This document shows positions 7,792 to 16,854 of a stretch of DNA of 64,000 nt, piece after piece (position 1 is the first letter of the stretch; every line of letters begins with the position of its first letter). Below the pieces are notes generated by a model. That model saw only the letters and a program-made list of their open reading frames with translations, was not told the DNA's origin and did no database searches. Position numbers and translations under genes: made by a program. Location of the stretch: NCBI GenBank assembly GCA_902778105.1, contig CACYWN010000012.1, positions 21,539 through 85,538 of the forward strand, given 5' to 3'. The DNA comes from an uncultured Bacteroidia bacterium (lineage in GTDB: Bacteria; Bacteroidota; Bacteroidia; Bacteroidales; UBA932).

Positions 7792-9111
7792 ATGCCTACC
7801 CTGCAGGTCATAACCCTGGGGTGTTCCAAGAATACGGTCGACACGGAGCATCTCCTCTATCAGGTACGGAAATCCTATGACATCGTACCGGAGGGGGAGG
7901 TATGCCCCGTGGACGTCCAGCTCATCAATACCTGCGGCTTCATCGGCGATGCGAAGGAACAGTCCATCCAGACGATCCTCGCCTCCGTGCAGCGGAAGAA
8001 GGCCGGCGAGATCGGCCGTCTGCTGGTTTTCGGCTGCCTGTCCCAGCGGTACCGGAAGGACCTGCCGGACCTGATTCCGGAAGTGGACGGCTGGTTCGGA
8101 GCCCGGGAACTGGACCCTGTCGTCCGTGCCCTGGGTTGTGAACCGGACCCCTCCTCCAGCCATCGCCGGGTACTGACGGACGGGCGCCATCCCTATGCCT
8201 ATCTCAAGATCTCGGAAGGCTGCGACCGGCGCTGCTCCTATTGCGCCATCCCCCTGATCCGCGGGCCGCACCGGTCCGTTCCGATGGAAACCCTGGTGAA
8301 GGAAGCCGAAGCCCTGGCTGCGGAAGGAATCCGGGAACTCGTCGTCATCGCCCAGGACACCACCTATTACGGCCTGGACCTGTACGGTAAAAGGTGCCTG
8401 GCGGAACTGCTCCGGAAGCTTTCCGCCGTAGAGGGCATCGAGTGGATCCGCATCCATTATTCCTATCCCGCCGACTTCCCGGAAGACGTGCTGGACGAGA
8501 TGGCGGACAATCCCAAGGTCTGCCGTTACATGGACATCCCGCTCCAGCATATCGACGACAAGGTGCTGGACAAGATGCACCGGCATGTGGACGGAGCCTG
8601 GACCAGGGAATTGATCCGCCGGATGCGTGCGCGTGTCCCGGGCGTGGTGCTGCGTACCACCATGATCGTCGGCCATCCCGGCGAGACCCCTTACGCTTTC
8701 AAGCGGCTGCTCCAATTCCTGGAGGAAGCCCGTTTTGAACGGCTGGGCGCCTTCCCTTATTCCGAAGAGGAGGGAACGTACGGGGCCGGGCATTTCCCCG
8801 ATTCCGTGAGCCCCCGGACCAAGAAAAACCGGCTGGACCGCCTGATGGAACTTCAGCGTGGCATTTCTCTTGCATATAACCTCTCGCGCGTGGGGACGGA
8901 AGTCCGCGTCCTGGTGGACGACTTTGTCGACGGAATCCTCGTATGCCGCAGCGAATTCGAAAGTCCGGAGGTGGACGGAGAGATCTTGGTGAAGTACGAT
9001 CCGGAGAAATTCGACGGTGTCGAGCCTTATTCCCTGGTCGGAAGTTTCATCCGGGTCCGGGCCGTTTCCGCGGATGAGTATGATTTGACCGCTGAACTAG
9101 TCGAGTTATGA
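7792..9111 (+). CDS. rimO: Ribosomal protein S12 methylthiotransferase RimO
   Basis: Radical-SAM enzyme that methylthiolates an aspartate of ribosomal protein S12. Seen in order: the N-terminal UPF0004 domain with cysteines of a second [4Fe-4S] cluster (LGCSKNTVDTEH, NTCGFIGDAKEQS, FGCLSQRY), the radical-SAM CxxxCxxC motif CDRRCSYC (C144, C148, C151), and a C-terminal TRAM domain (about residues 370-435). 439 aa is the usual length. The LGCSKNTVD and DIPLQHIDDKVL signatures favour RimO over MiaB. The stop overlaps the next ATG by 4 bp. Confidence 0.95.
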   Translation: MPTLQVITLGCSKNTVDTEHLLYQVRKSYDIVPEGEVCPVDVQLINTCGFIGDAKEQSIQTILASVQRKKAGEIGRLLVFGCLSQRYRKDLPDLIPEVDGWFGARELDPVVRALGCEPDPSSSHRRVLTDGRHPYAYLKISEGCDRRCSYCAIPLIRGPHRSVPMETLVKEAEALAAEGIRELVVIAQDTTYYGLDLYGKRCLAELLRKLSAVEGIEWIRIHYSYPADFPEDVLDEMADNPKVCRYMDIPLQHIDDKVLDKMHRHVDGAWTRELIRRMRARVPGVVLRTTMIVGHPGETPYAFKRLLQFLEEARFERLGAFPYSEEEGTYGAGHFPDSVSPRTKKNRLDRLMELQRGISLAYNLSRVGTEVRVLVDDFVDGILVCRSEFESPEVDGEILVKYDPEKFDGVEPYSLVGSFIRVRAVSADEYDLTAELVEL

Positions 9112-10031
9112 GAAGATCCATCCTGATCGCGGGCCTTTTCGCCCTTGCGCTGGCGGCGTGTTCGCCCCAGACCCTGACGATGAACGTAGAGATGCGCCAT
9201 CCGTCCAAATCCGGCATCGACCTGTCCCGGAAGACGATGTCCATCGTCTATATGGACGCCGGCACGGCGGACACCACTTTCAGCAATCTCGTGGCGTCCA
9301 GCCTGGCCCGCAGCCTGGAGGCCGATTATTTCCGGGGAGAGGAAGCCATCGGCGTGTACAAGATCCCCACTGACTCCATTGACGTGGACCTGATGCACCG
9401 CCTGGTGATGGACACCGGGGACGATGTCATTTTCCTGCTGGGAGTCCCTTCTTTCGGCGAAGTCGCCCTGGCCGACCCCGTCGCCGTCAGGAATGCCCGG
9501 AATGTGGATTCCGCTTTCGTCTCCCAGGCCCAGATCCCTTACAACGCCCGGCTGTATGTTTACGACAGCATGGGCAAGACGGACGAAGTCAACGGTTTCC
9601 GGGGCTCGAGCATCCTCCGGGTTCCGGTATACAGCAATGGCGGCCTCACGAAGGAGACCCTTGCCGAAAAAGCCGTCCGGAACAAGGATGCCGGAGCCGA
9701 AATGGTCGGAACCCAGATGAGCAACCGTTTTACCCCCACCTGGAAGACGGAAAGTTATAGTCTCTATTATTTTGAAACCTTCAACGACGAGTGGGTGAAG
9801 GCTGCCATGTATGCCTACGACTACCGTTGGAAGGAGGCCGCCGACATCTGGATGGGATTTGTCAATGCCAACAACATGGAAAAGCGTGCCTGTGCCTGCT
9901 ATGACCTTGCGCTCGCTTTCTATATGATGGGAGACTTGAATATCGCGACCAAGTGGCTGGACCGGGCCGATGAGAACGCCGCCCTCAGCCTGTCGCCGGG
10001 GCTCCGGAAACGGATCGAGGCACGCAAATAA
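9108..10031 (+). CDS. Lipoprotein of unknown function (DUF6340-like)
   Basis: 307-aa predicted lipoprotein with a signal peptide ending in LAAC (Cys18). The mature part has no recognised catalytic motif. It contains a region resembling the family often labelled DUF6340 (IVYMDAGTADTTFSNLVASS, GDDVIFLLGVPSFGEV) and a TPR-like helical C-terminus with WKEAADIWMGFVNANNMEKR and LAFYMMGDLNIATKWLDRA. It is translationally coupled to rimO (ATGA overlap). It probably sits on the inner leaflet of the outer membrane; the role is unknown. Confidence 0.7.
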   Translation: MRRSILIAGLFALALAACSPQTLTMNVEMRHPSKSGIDLSRKTMSIVYMDAGTADTTFSNLVASSLARSLEADYFRGEEAIGVYKIPTDSIDVDLMHRLVMDTGDDVIFLLGVPSFGEVALADPVAVRNARNVDSAFVSQAQIPYNARLYVYDSMGKTDEVNGFRGSSILRVPVYSNGGLTKETLAEKAVRNKDAGAEMVGTQMSNRFTPTWKTESYSLYYFETFNDEWVKAAMYAYDYRWKEAADIWMGFVNANNMEKRACACYDLALAFYMMGDLNIATKWLDRADENAALSLSPGLRKRIEARK

Positions 10032-10062
10032 CGTTACACATAGATCCTTCCCTCTCGCATCC

Positions 10063-11280
10063 TTAATTCTCCAGCGCGTCGGCAAGAATCGAAATCGGAT
10101 TCTTGACCGTGTAGCCCGTGGACATTTCCAGCTGCCATTTGCAGGTTTCGCAATCGCATGCAACGAAGTCGGGATTGACGGAACGGATCTGGTCGAAGAG
10201 CGGTTTCCCGATGGCCTGGGAGGCCTCGTAATTCTCTTTCTTGAAGCCGTAGGTGCCGGAGATGCCGCAGCAGTTGGAATCAAGCAGGGTGAACTCCACC
10301 CCCGGAATCATCTTGAGCAGTTCGTAGGAGAAGATTCCCCATCCGAGTTTCTCCAGATGGCAGGGGGTATGATAGGCGATCCGGGCGCGATAGTTTTCCT
10401 TGAAGCGGAGTTGCGCGGCTCCTGACTCGATGAGTTGGTAGATGTAGCGCGTCGCCAGGATGATGGAATCCCGGACGGAGGCATTGTCCACCTTGAGCAG
10501 TTCGGGATACTCGTCCCGCAGGGTCATCGTACAGGTGGAAGAAGTGGTGAGGACCGTCAGGCCGGCGTCGACAGCCTTCTGCAGGGCTTGTACGTTGTGT
10601 CCGGCATTCCTGGCGGCTTTCTGGGACATGCCGTTGGCGATGAGGGCGACACCGCAGCATTTCTCTTTCTCCAGGAGCTGGACGCCGATCCCCAGGGCGT
10701 TCATCACCTTGACGAAATCCTTGCCCAGCTGGGGATAGTTGTAATTCGCATAGCAACCGTGGAAATAGGCGACCTGCTTGGGAAAGCGGGCCTGTTCCTT
10801 CGCCCTGCGCTTGAGCCAGCGTTCGAAACTCCTGCCACTGTATTTCGGGAAGGTCCGGTGCCGGTCGATGGCCATGGTGACGTCGAGAACGGTTTTGGTG
10901 ATGCCGAGTCCGGTGACGCCGTTGACGATGGGAGCGAAAGGACGGGCCAGGCTCCCCATGAAGTCGGTATTGGCCAGTAATCGGTCCCGGAGCCGGGGCG
11001 GTGTATGGTCATACCGCATCCGCGCCGACTGGATGATGTCGGCCACCTTGACCCCGGAAGGGCAGACCACTTCGCAACGTTTGCAGTTCAGGCAGTATTT
11101 GAGTGCCTGGTTGAAGAAGTACGGATCCTTGAGGCGGAGCCGTTCTCCGTCCGGACCGGCCTGTTTGGGGCCGGGGTAGCGCGGATTCACCGGCACGACC
11201 GGGCAGTAGGCCGTACAGATGGTGCACTTCATGCATTCCTCGAAATTGTGGGCGCTGGCGGTATATTCCTGCAGTTTCAT
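10063..11280 (-). CDS. glpC: Anaerobic glycerol-3-phosphate dehydrogenase subunit C
   Basis: Iron-sulfur subunit that passes electrons from GlpAB to the quinone pool. Two 4Fe-4S motifs are visible: CMKCTICTAYC (C16, C19, C22, C26) and CLNCKRCEVVC (about residues 75-85). Two CCG domains follow (EKCCGVALI and SNCCGISG), as in heterodisulfide-reductase-like subunits. Length 405 aa is normal. Start and stop codons overlap by 4 bp with glpB, the last step of a glpA-glpB-glpC series that continues from the queuosine-precursor genes. Confidence 0.93.
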   Translation of the reverse strand: MKLQEYTASAHNFEECMKCTICTAYCPVVPVNPRYPGPKQAGPDGERLRLKDPYFFNQALKYCLNCKRCEVVCPSGVKVADIIQSARMRYDHTPPRLRDRLLANTDFMGSLARPFAPIVNGVTGLGITKTVLDVTMAIDRHRTFPKYSGRSFERWLKRRAKEQARFPKQVAYFHGCYANYNYPQLGKDFVKVMNALGIGVQLLEKEKCCGVALIANGMSQKAARNAGHNVQALQKAVDAGLTVLTTSSTCTMTLRDEYPELLKVDNASVRDSIILATRYIYQLIESGAAQLRFKENYRARIAYHTPCHLEKLGWGIFSYELLKMIPGVEFTLLDSNCCGISGTYGFKKENYEASQAIGKPLFDQIRSVNPDFVACDCETCKWQLEMSTGYTVKNPISILADALEN

Positions 11281-12410
11281 ACGTTACCTCCTTTGATCGT
11301 GTCTGCGACCGCGAATGCCGTCCGGATGGCAAGTCCTGCCGCTGTTCCATAGTCCGCTTTCCGTGTATTCCCCAGGATGGAGCCGATTGCGTACAGGTTC
11401 TGTACGGGCTTTCCATCCTTCATGGCCCTGAGCGCCCCGTCGGTCTTGACGCCGAAATCGAGATAAGGCTGGTCCGCGAAGAAATCGGTGTCGTACCAGG
11501 CGTTCCGGTCCTCGGGATAGTCGATGTCCAGTCCGAACAGCGGTTCGTTGACCAACGTGGGGGTGGCTACCAGCCCCTTGGAGAAATACCCGCCGGTTGC
11601 CAGGATGAAATGGTCGGCGAAAAGCCGGGCCGTGTCCAGGTTCCGGGTGGTGACGCTGCTAACGATGCCTTCGTGCATGGCGGCGGAGGTGACCTCGTCA
11701 CCCATGAGGAAAGTACCGCCGAGGACCTCGAACCTGCGCTTCAGGAGCATTTGGGTGCGGATGCCGGGAACGGACGGGGGCATGGTGCCGATGAAGGCGA
11801 CCCGGGCCGGGAAGGCGGTCCGGATCCTGTCCAGGACGGACAGGTCCTTCAGCCCGAACACCTGGGGGAGGATGATCAGATCCTCATCCTTGTGCAGCAG
11901 GCGGACGTCGGAGACCACTTTCTCCCAGTGCTCGTCCATGGCGCGGGCGATGTTTACGGAACGCATCTCACTGGGACTCAGGCGCAAATGCTCCATTTCC
12001 GGAATCCGGACAAACCGGATCCGGCAACTGGTCCCGTTCTTTTCCAGCGCTTCGGCGAGGAAGGTTCCGTAGAAATCGTGGAAGCCTGTATAATTGACAA
12101 TGAGTGCTTTCTCGGCGACATGCGTCTCCGGGAATACGGCGACATCGTCCAGGGTCAGGGCGACTTCCCGGAAAGAGCCCATCGGCATCAGCATCCATCC
12201 GTCGGAGGAGCGGGTGCGGACGCCTGCGGACGCAAAGAGGGCGGAAACCCGTTCCCGGGCCGGTCCGATGTCTTCGAAGTTGCCGGAGAAGAAATGCATC
12301 GCATTCTGCCCGGCGCTGACGATGGCGACTTTCTGGCCCGCCTCCTGGAGGCTGATGCCGGCGGTGAGGCCTGCCAGGCCGCCACCGATGATGACGGTAT
12401 CGAATCTCAT
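11277..12410 (-). CDS. glpB: Anaerobic glycerol-3-phosphate dehydrogenase subunit B
   Basis: FAD/FMN-binding subunit of the GlpABC complex. The N-terminal dinucleotide motif DTVIIGGGLAGLTAG is seen at about residues 4-18. The middle contains IIGTMPPSVPGIRTQMLLK-like family sequence (here FIGTMPPSVPGI), and the C-terminus has NLYAIGSILG with TAAGLAIRTAFAVAD. 377 aa is slightly short of the E. coli protein but has the same layout. It overlaps both glpA and glpC by 4 bp, so the three subunits are translationally coupled. Confidence 0.92.
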   Translation of the reverse strand: MRFDTVIIGGGLAGLTAGISLQEAGQKVAIVSAGQNAMHFFSGNFEDIGPARERVSALFASAGVRTRSSDGWMLMPMGSFREVALTLDDVAVFPETHVAEKALIVNYTGFHDFYGTFLAEALEKNGTSCRIRFVRIPEMEHLRLSPSEMRSVNIARAMDEHWEKVVSDVRLLHKDEDLIILPQVFGLKDLSVLDRIRTAFPARVAFIGTMPPSVPGIRTQMLLKRRFEVLGGTFLMGDEVTSAAMHEGIVSSVTTRNLDTARLFADHFILATGGYFSKGLVATPTLVNEPLFGLDIDYPEDRNAWYDTDFFADQPYLDFGVKTDGALRAMKDGKPVQNLYAIGSILGNTRKADYGTAAGLAIRTAFAVADTIKGGNV

Positions 12411-14002
12411 ACGCCCAGTACGTGTTTATAGACCCACTGTGTGTATTCCGCTTCGCGGAGCGCATCGCCCCAGCCGATCGGATACATTCCTTTCCAGCGT
12501 TCGGTCATGAAAGCCTTCAGGTCCTCCCGGGCGCGGTCGGCACAGCCGTGCGCCTTGGCCAGCAGGCCGGCGGCCCGGCAGCCGCAAAGTTCGCCCTGGC
12601 AGGTCCCCATGCCGACGCGGGTGCGACGTCGCAGGTCGGTAAGGCCGCTCACGTCCAGCCGCTCGATGGCGGAGTTGATTTCGCCCACCGACACTTCCTC
12701 GCACTCGCATACCAAAGACTGGCTCAGGGAGTCGGAGGACTGCATTCGCGCGGCTGCCATTCCGAGCCGTCCGACGGCTGCTTTCTGGACCGTGGTCGGA
12801 TTCTCCCAGATCTTTTCGGCGACTTCGCGGAAGTTCTTCCCGCCGGCGCCGGGAAGCGGCGTCTCCGCCGTCCCACAGGCTTTGTCGACCGCCAGCTTCT
12901 GGCAGACGAGGTCTGTTGCCATCTCGGCCATGAGTCTGTAAGTCATCAGTTTACCTCCTGTTATCGTGACGAAGCCTTTCAGTCCGTCACGCGTTTCGTG
13001 ATCCAGGCACACGATGCCGCGGCTGATGTTGCGGCCGCTGGGGTCGTTGTCGGCGCTTACGAGCGGACGGACACCGGCATAAGCGCGCAGGATGCGCGTG
13101 CTGGCGAGGGCCGGAGCCAGTTTGGCTCCTTCCTCGATGAGGAGGTTCACCTCATCCGGGGTGACCTGGACATTGTCGCATTCCTCGAAGGGAATCTTGG
13201 TGGAGGTCGTTCCGATCACGCAGACGGTGTCTCCCGGAACGAGGATGTCGGCATTCGCGGGCTTCCGGCACCGGTTGATGACGATGCCGTTGACCCGGTG
13301 GGCGAAGATCAGGAGCGCACCTTTGGCCGGGAACATCCCGATCTTGACACCGGCCAGTTCGGCGATATGCTGTCCCCAGATACCGGCGGCATTGACCGTG
13401 ACGGGGGCGTAGTATTCACCGCTCTTGTGGGTCTGGTGGTTATAGGTGCGGATTCCCTGGATCCGGTCTCCGTCCTTGATGAAGCCGGTGACCTCGGTAT
13501 AAAGCAGGACCTGGGCTCCGTGGAGTTTGGCATCCAGCATGTTGGCTGCGCACAGGCGGAACGGGTCCACGCTTCCGTCAGGTACCTTGACGGCGCCGAT
13601 CAGGTCCGGATTCATGGACGGCTCCATCCGCAGGGCTTCTTTCGGGTCCACGATCTCGGCGTTGATGCCGGCCGCGAGGCAGGACTCCACGAATTTGGCC
13701 TGGTAGTTCAGGTCATCTTCCGGAAGGGTGATGAAGAATCCGTCCGTCTCGTCGACGCAGTGGGAGGCGATCCGCCGGAGGATCATGTTTTCGCGGATGC
13801 ATTCGCTTGCGGATTCCTGGTCGGTCACGGCATAGCGCGCACCGGAATGGAGCAATCCGTGATTGCGGCCAGTCGCACCGGTGGCGATGTCGTGACGCTC
13901 GATCAGGAGGACCCGCAGACCGCGCATCGCGCAATCCCTTGCGGTACCCGCACCCGTGATGCCGCCGCCGACGATAATGACGTCGTACTCGTTCCTTTTC
14001 AT
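12407..14002 (-). CDS. glpA: Anaerobic glycerol-3-phosphate dehydrogenase subunit A
   Basis: Catalytic FAD subunit oxidising glycerol-3-phosphate to dihydroxyacetone phosphate under anaerobic conditions. The FAD motif DVIIVGGGITGAGTARDCA is at about residues 7-25. A DAO-type domain follows, and the C-terminal third has a BFD-like [2Fe-2S] domain with CECEEVSVGEI and GTCQGELCG, which marks the anaerobic rather than aerobic (GlpD) enzyme. 531 aa is typical. The ATG overlaps the queE stop by 4 bp, so glp expression appears tied to the queCDE transcript. No separate promoter was seen. Confidence 0.93.
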   Translation of the reverse strand: MKRNEYDVIIVGGGITGAGTARDCAMRGLRVLLIERHDIATGATGRNHGLLHSGARYAVTDQESASECIRENMILRRIASHCVDETDGFFITLPEDDLNYQAKFVESCLAAGINAEIVDPKEALRMEPSMNPDLIGAVKVPDGSVDPFRLCAANMLDAKLHGAQVLLYTEVTGFIKDGDRIQGIRTYNHQTHKSGEYYAPVTVNAAGIWGQHIAELAGVKIGMFPAKGALLIFAHRVNGIVINRCRKPANADILVPGDTVCVIGTTSTKIPFEECDNVQVTPDEVNLLIEEGAKLAPALASTRILRAYAGVRPLVSADNDPSGRNISRGIVCLDHETRDGLKGFVTITGGKLMTYRLMAEMATDLVCQKLAVDKACGTAETPLPGAGGKNFREVAEKIWENPTTVQKAAVGRLGMAAARMQSSDSLSQSLVCECEEVSVGEINSAIERLDVSGLTDLRRRTRVGMGTCQGELCGCRAAGLLAKAHGCADRAREDLKAFMTERWKGMYPIGWGDALREAEYTQWVYKHVLGV

Positions 14003-14571
14003 CTGATGTTCAGGTATTTATGGGTCTGCAGCGACAGCCGCCACCGCGGATGCCGCTGGATATAATCAACTGTCTGGGCCGTATTGGCGCAGGAACACGG
14101 CTGGAGGAAATGCCACTGGGCCGGGAATGCCGCCCATTTTTCGACATCCATCCCCAGGTACACGACTTTTACCTCGTCGGCCTTCGCCAGTGCCACCGTT
14201 CCGTTGCCTTTGAGGTCAGGGACATCGGCCTTGGGGCTTACGGTGACCCAGTCCACGCCTTCCGGAAGGGAACGGGTCCCGTTGGTCTCCACGTGGATCC
14301 GGTAACCTGCTCCGTGCAGGGCCTCCACCAGCGGAAGGTCCAGCTGCAGGGACGGCTCGCCGCCGGTCACGCAGACGCGCCGGCACTCCCCGGAAACCGC
14401 TGAAACCGCCTCCACGATCTGTTGCGCCGTCATGTCGGTATGGGCATCGTGGTCCGTATCGCAGAACGGGCACTGGAGGTTGCAGCCGGACATCCTCAGG
14501 AACACCATCGGCGTCCCTGTCCAGAAGCCTTCGCCTTGCAGGCTGTAGAATATTTCGTTGATCCGGTACAC
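13999..14571 (-). CDS. queE: 7-carboxy-7-deazaguanine synthase
   Basis: Radical-SAM enzyme converting carboxytetrahydropterin to 7-carboxy-7-deazaguanine in preQ0/queuosine synthesis. The CxxxCxxC motif CNLQCPFC is at about residues 31-38, followed by VCVTGGEPSLQ and HVETNGTRSLP. The 190-aa length matches short QueE forms. The frame remains open upstream through queD, but the family N-terminus (YRINEIFYSLQGEG) begins just after a GTG at 14571. That GTG shares its first base with the queD stop (TAGTG), so I take it as the start. It overlaps glpA by 4 bp. Confidence 0.9.
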   Translation of the reverse strand: MYRINEIFYSLQGEGFWTGTPMVFLRMSGCNLQCPFCDTDHDAHTDMTAQQIVEAVSAVSGECRRVCVTGGEPSLQLDLPLVEALHGAGYRIHVETNGTRSLPEGVDWVTVSPKADVPDLKGNGTVALAKADEVKVVYLGMDVEKWAAFPAQWHFLQPCSCANTAQTVDYIQRHPRWRLSLQTHKYLNIR

Positions 14572-14903
14572 TAGTCCCGTTCGTAGGCGGCCATGTTCAT
14601 TTCGGACTCCCAGACCTCGACCTTGTAGGCGTTGGGCGTGTTGTCGCAGATCCAGCGGGCGATGTTCTCGGCCGTCGGGTTCATCGGGAGGACATCGTTG
14701 AGGTTCTTGTGGTCCAGGGCTTTCTCGATGTTCCGCTTGATCAGGGTGAAGTCGGTGACCATGCCGTCCTGGTTCAGGGTCGCGGACTTGCAGTAGATCT
14801 TGACGATCCAGTTGTGGCCGTGCAGGTCCTCGCATTTGCTCTCATAGGAGAGCATCAGGCTATGCGCAGCCGATATTTCCAGTCGCTTGCAAACGTAATA
14901 CAT
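14571..14903 (-). CDS. queD: 6-carboxytetrahydropterin synthase
   Basis: QueD of the queuosine/preQ0 pathway (110 aa), converting dihydroneopterin triphosphate to 6-carboxytetrahydropterin. Zinc-binding His14, His28 and His30 and catalytic Cys24 are visible in ISAAHSLM and CEDLHGHNW. The C-terminus contains the conserved PTAENIARWI segment and the glutamate of EVWESEM. It is located between queC (6-bp gap) and queE (1-base overlap). No GTP cyclohydrolase gene lies next to them. Confidence 0.94.
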   Translation of the reverse strand: MYYVCKRLEISAAHSLMLSYESKCEDLHGHNWIVKIYCKSATLNQDGMVTDFTLIKRNIEKALDHKNLNDVLPMNPTAENIARWICDNTPNAYKVEVWESEMNMAAYERD

Positions 14904-14909
14904 AGGCTG

Positions 14910-15551
14910 TTATTCTTCGTATTCGGTGGGGTCGAAACCGGCCAGGGCTTCCTTCCGTTCGGTGCAGGTGCCGCAGCGCCCGCAATGCTTTTCACCGCCC
15001 TTGTAGCAGGAATAGGTGAGGGCATAGTCGATGCCGAGCGCTCTCCCGCGGAGGGCGATGTCGCGCTTGGTGATGTCGCAGTAGGGGGAGACGATGCGGA
15101 CGCCGTTGTAGGTGCCCGCTTCGGCCGCCCGGTCGAAGGCCTCGATGAATCCGGGCCGGCAGTCCGGGTAGATGGCGTGGTCCCCGCCGTGGTTCGCGAT
15201 GAGGACGGTATCCAGGTCGTTGCTCTCCGCCAGACCGGCGGCGATGGCCAGCATGATGCCGTTCCGGAAGGGAACGACGGTGGATTTCATGTTCTCGTCG
15301 GCATAACTGCCTTCGGGGATTTCCCCGCCGGAGAGAAGGAGGTCGCTCCGGAAGTATTTTCCGATGAAATCCAGCGGAATGATCCGGTGGGGGATTCCCA
15401 GCCGCCTGCAGTTTTCCACCGCGCACGCGATTTCCTTCGCATTATGCTTCGAACCGTAGTCGAAACTGACGGCCAGCGCGATGCTGTCCCTGTATTCATA
15501 CAGGAGCGTGGTGCTGTCCAGCCCGCCGGAATAGATCAGGATGGCTTTCAT
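14910..15551 (-). CDS. queC: 7-cyano-7-deazaguanine synthase
   Basis: ATP-dependent enzyme making preQ0 from 7-carboxy-7-deazaguanine and ammonia. The PP-loop motif IYSGGLDSTTLLYE is at about residues 5-18, and the C-terminal zinc site has CYKGGEKHCGRCGTC. I start at the ATG at 15551 (213 aa), 4 bp after the stop of the upstream flavoprotein gene. An ATG at 15575 would add eight unconserved residues that overlap that gene. Confidence 0.95.
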   Translation of the reverse strand: MKAILIYSGGLDSTTLLYEYRDSIALAVSFDYGSKHNAKEIACAVENCRRLGIPHRIIPLDFIGKYFRSDLLLSGGEIPEGSYADENMKSTVVPFRNGIMLAIAAGLAESNDLDTVLIANHGGDHAIYPDCRPGFIEAFDRAAEAGTYNGVRIVSPYCDITKRDIALRGRALGIDYALTYSCYKGGEKHCGRCGTCTERKEALAGFDPTEYEE

Positions 15552-15555
15552 ATGC

Positions 15556-16794
15556 TTATTCTGCTTTGTGTCCATAGCGGGCGATGATGGCGTCCACGGC
15601 TTTGCGGGCGGAGGCGACGGCTTCCACGACGGTCTTGGGACCCGTGAGGAAATCGCCGGCGGCGAAGACGTTGTCGATGCCCTTGATGATCACCTGGCCG
15701 TCCTCGGTCACCTGCGGGATGTTCCAGCGGTCCAGGATCGGTTCGCAACCCGTGAAAATGGTCGGATCCGGCGTTTCGCTGATGGCCGTCAGAAGGGTTT
15801 CGCATTCTTCCTCGTGCTCGGTCCCTTCCAGGATTTTGGTGACGACCTTGCCGGTTTCCGGGTCCGTCACGTTCTGGCAGTCGCAGAAGACCACGCTGTT
15901 CTTGCGGACTTCGACGGGGGCCTGGAAGACACGGAAATGCACACCGTCCCGCATGGCCTCCGCAATCTCGTTCGGATTGGCCGGCATGTTGCCGTAATCC
16001 TTCCGGTAGTAGATCCAGGTTTCGGTACCCTGCCGGACGGCGGCCCGGCTGGCGTCCATCGCCACGTTTCCGCCGCCGATGACGATGACTTTCCGGCCCA
16101 GGTCGAAGGCCGCCGGATTCCGGAGGAAGGGAAGGGCTTGCAGTCCCTTTCCCTCGCCGGGGATGTTGAGGGAAGCCGGTTTTTCGGCTCCGGCCCCCAG
16201 CAGGACAGCGTCATACCGGGCGGCCACCCGGTCCAGGGCCATGTCATGACCGACCCGCATTTCGCCCTGGAAATTGATGCCGGCGTCGTCGAACATCCGC
16301 TCGAAGGCGTTGACGTATTTCTTGTCCAGCCGGAAGGCGGGAATCCCGTAGCGAAGGACCCCGCCCATGCGGGGATTCGCGTCTGCCATGAACACGTCCG
16401 CACCGGCGCGGTACAGCCAGACGGCGGCACAGATTCCCACGGGGCCCGCTCCGATCAGGGCGATCCTTTTGCCGGAGAGGACGTCGGATTCACGTTTCAG
16501 CTTCGCGCTGAAGAGGTACGCGTCGGAAATCTCCTGCTCGATTTCGTACCAGCGGACCGGAATGTGCTTGACATTCAGGACACAGTGGCCGTGACACAAC
16601 TGTTTCCAGTTGCACACGCGGGAGGTTATGGCGGAGAGGGGATTGTTGTCGAAGAGGAGTTTTCCCGCCTCATCCAGTTTGTCTTCCCGGTACAGGGCCA
16701 TGCATTCCGGAATGGGCGTATGGACAGGGCATCCCTGCAGGGAGCACTTGGGCTTCTTGCATAGGAGACAGCGCCTGGCTTCATTGTTTTTCAT
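15556..16794 (-). CDS. GltD-like NAD(P)-dependent iron-sulfur flavoprotein
   Basis: 412-aa oxidoreductase of the glutamate synthase small subunit/dihydropyrimidine dehydrogenase A family. N-terminal cysteines C9, C12, C17 and C22 (RRCLLCKKPKCSLQGC) and a second set in CNWKQLCHGHC would hold two 4Fe-4S clusters. Two dinucleotide motifs follow: LIGAGPVGICAA (FAD) and VIGGGNVAMDASR (NAD(P)H). No glutamate synthase large subunit or DPYD-B partner lies nearby; the gene leads the queCDE-glpABC operon. It could supply reducing power to another partner; its substrate is unknown. The C-terminus GIDNVFAAGDFLTGP is typical of the family. Confidence 0.8.
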   Translation of the reverse strand: MKNNEARRCLLCKKPKCSLQGCPVHTPIPECMALYREDKLDEAGKLLFDNNPLSAITSRVCNWKQLCHGHCVLNVKHIPVRWYEIEQEISDAYLFSAKLKRESDVLSGKRIALIGAGPVGICAAVWLYRAGADVFMADANPRMGGVLRYGIPAFRLDKKYVNAFERMFDDAGINFQGEMRVGHDMALDRVAARYDAVLLGAGAEKPASLNIPGEGKGLQALPFLRNPAAFDLGRKVIVIGGGNVAMDASRAAVRQGTETWIYYRKDYGNMPANPNEIAEAMRDGVHFRVFQAPVEVRKNSVVFCDCQNVTDPETGKVVTKILEGTEHEEECETLLTAISETPDPTIFTGCEPILDRWNIPQVTEDGQVIIKGIDNVFAAGDFLTGPKTVVEAVASARKAVDAIIARYGHKAE

Positions 16795-16835
16795 ATCTGG
16801 CGATGATGTCTTTTACTAAGGGTTTTTATAATTTA

Positions 16836-16843
16836 CAAATATA
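16836..16843 (-). promoter_or_regulatory. -7 promoter box for the GltD-like-queCDE-glpABC operon
   Basis: TATATTTG on the minus strand, 42 nt before the ATG at 16794 and just past the 3' end of the lrp-like gene. It is the only box seen for the seven-gene unit, whose downstream genes overlap or nearly abut. Confidence 0.6.
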
Positions 16844-16854
16844 GCAAAAAAGCA

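Noticed and set aside
7051-8793. Long open frame on the minus strand opposite coaE, DUF5606 and rimO
   Set aside because: It is a composition shadow of well-recognised plus-strand genes and has no domain of its own. The same holds for other long antisense frames, for example opposite ilvD, ilvB and leuC.
16795-16835. preQ1 riboswitch before the queCDE operon
   Set aside because: The leader is only about 40 nt and lacks the C-rich loop and A-rich tail of preQ1 aptamers.
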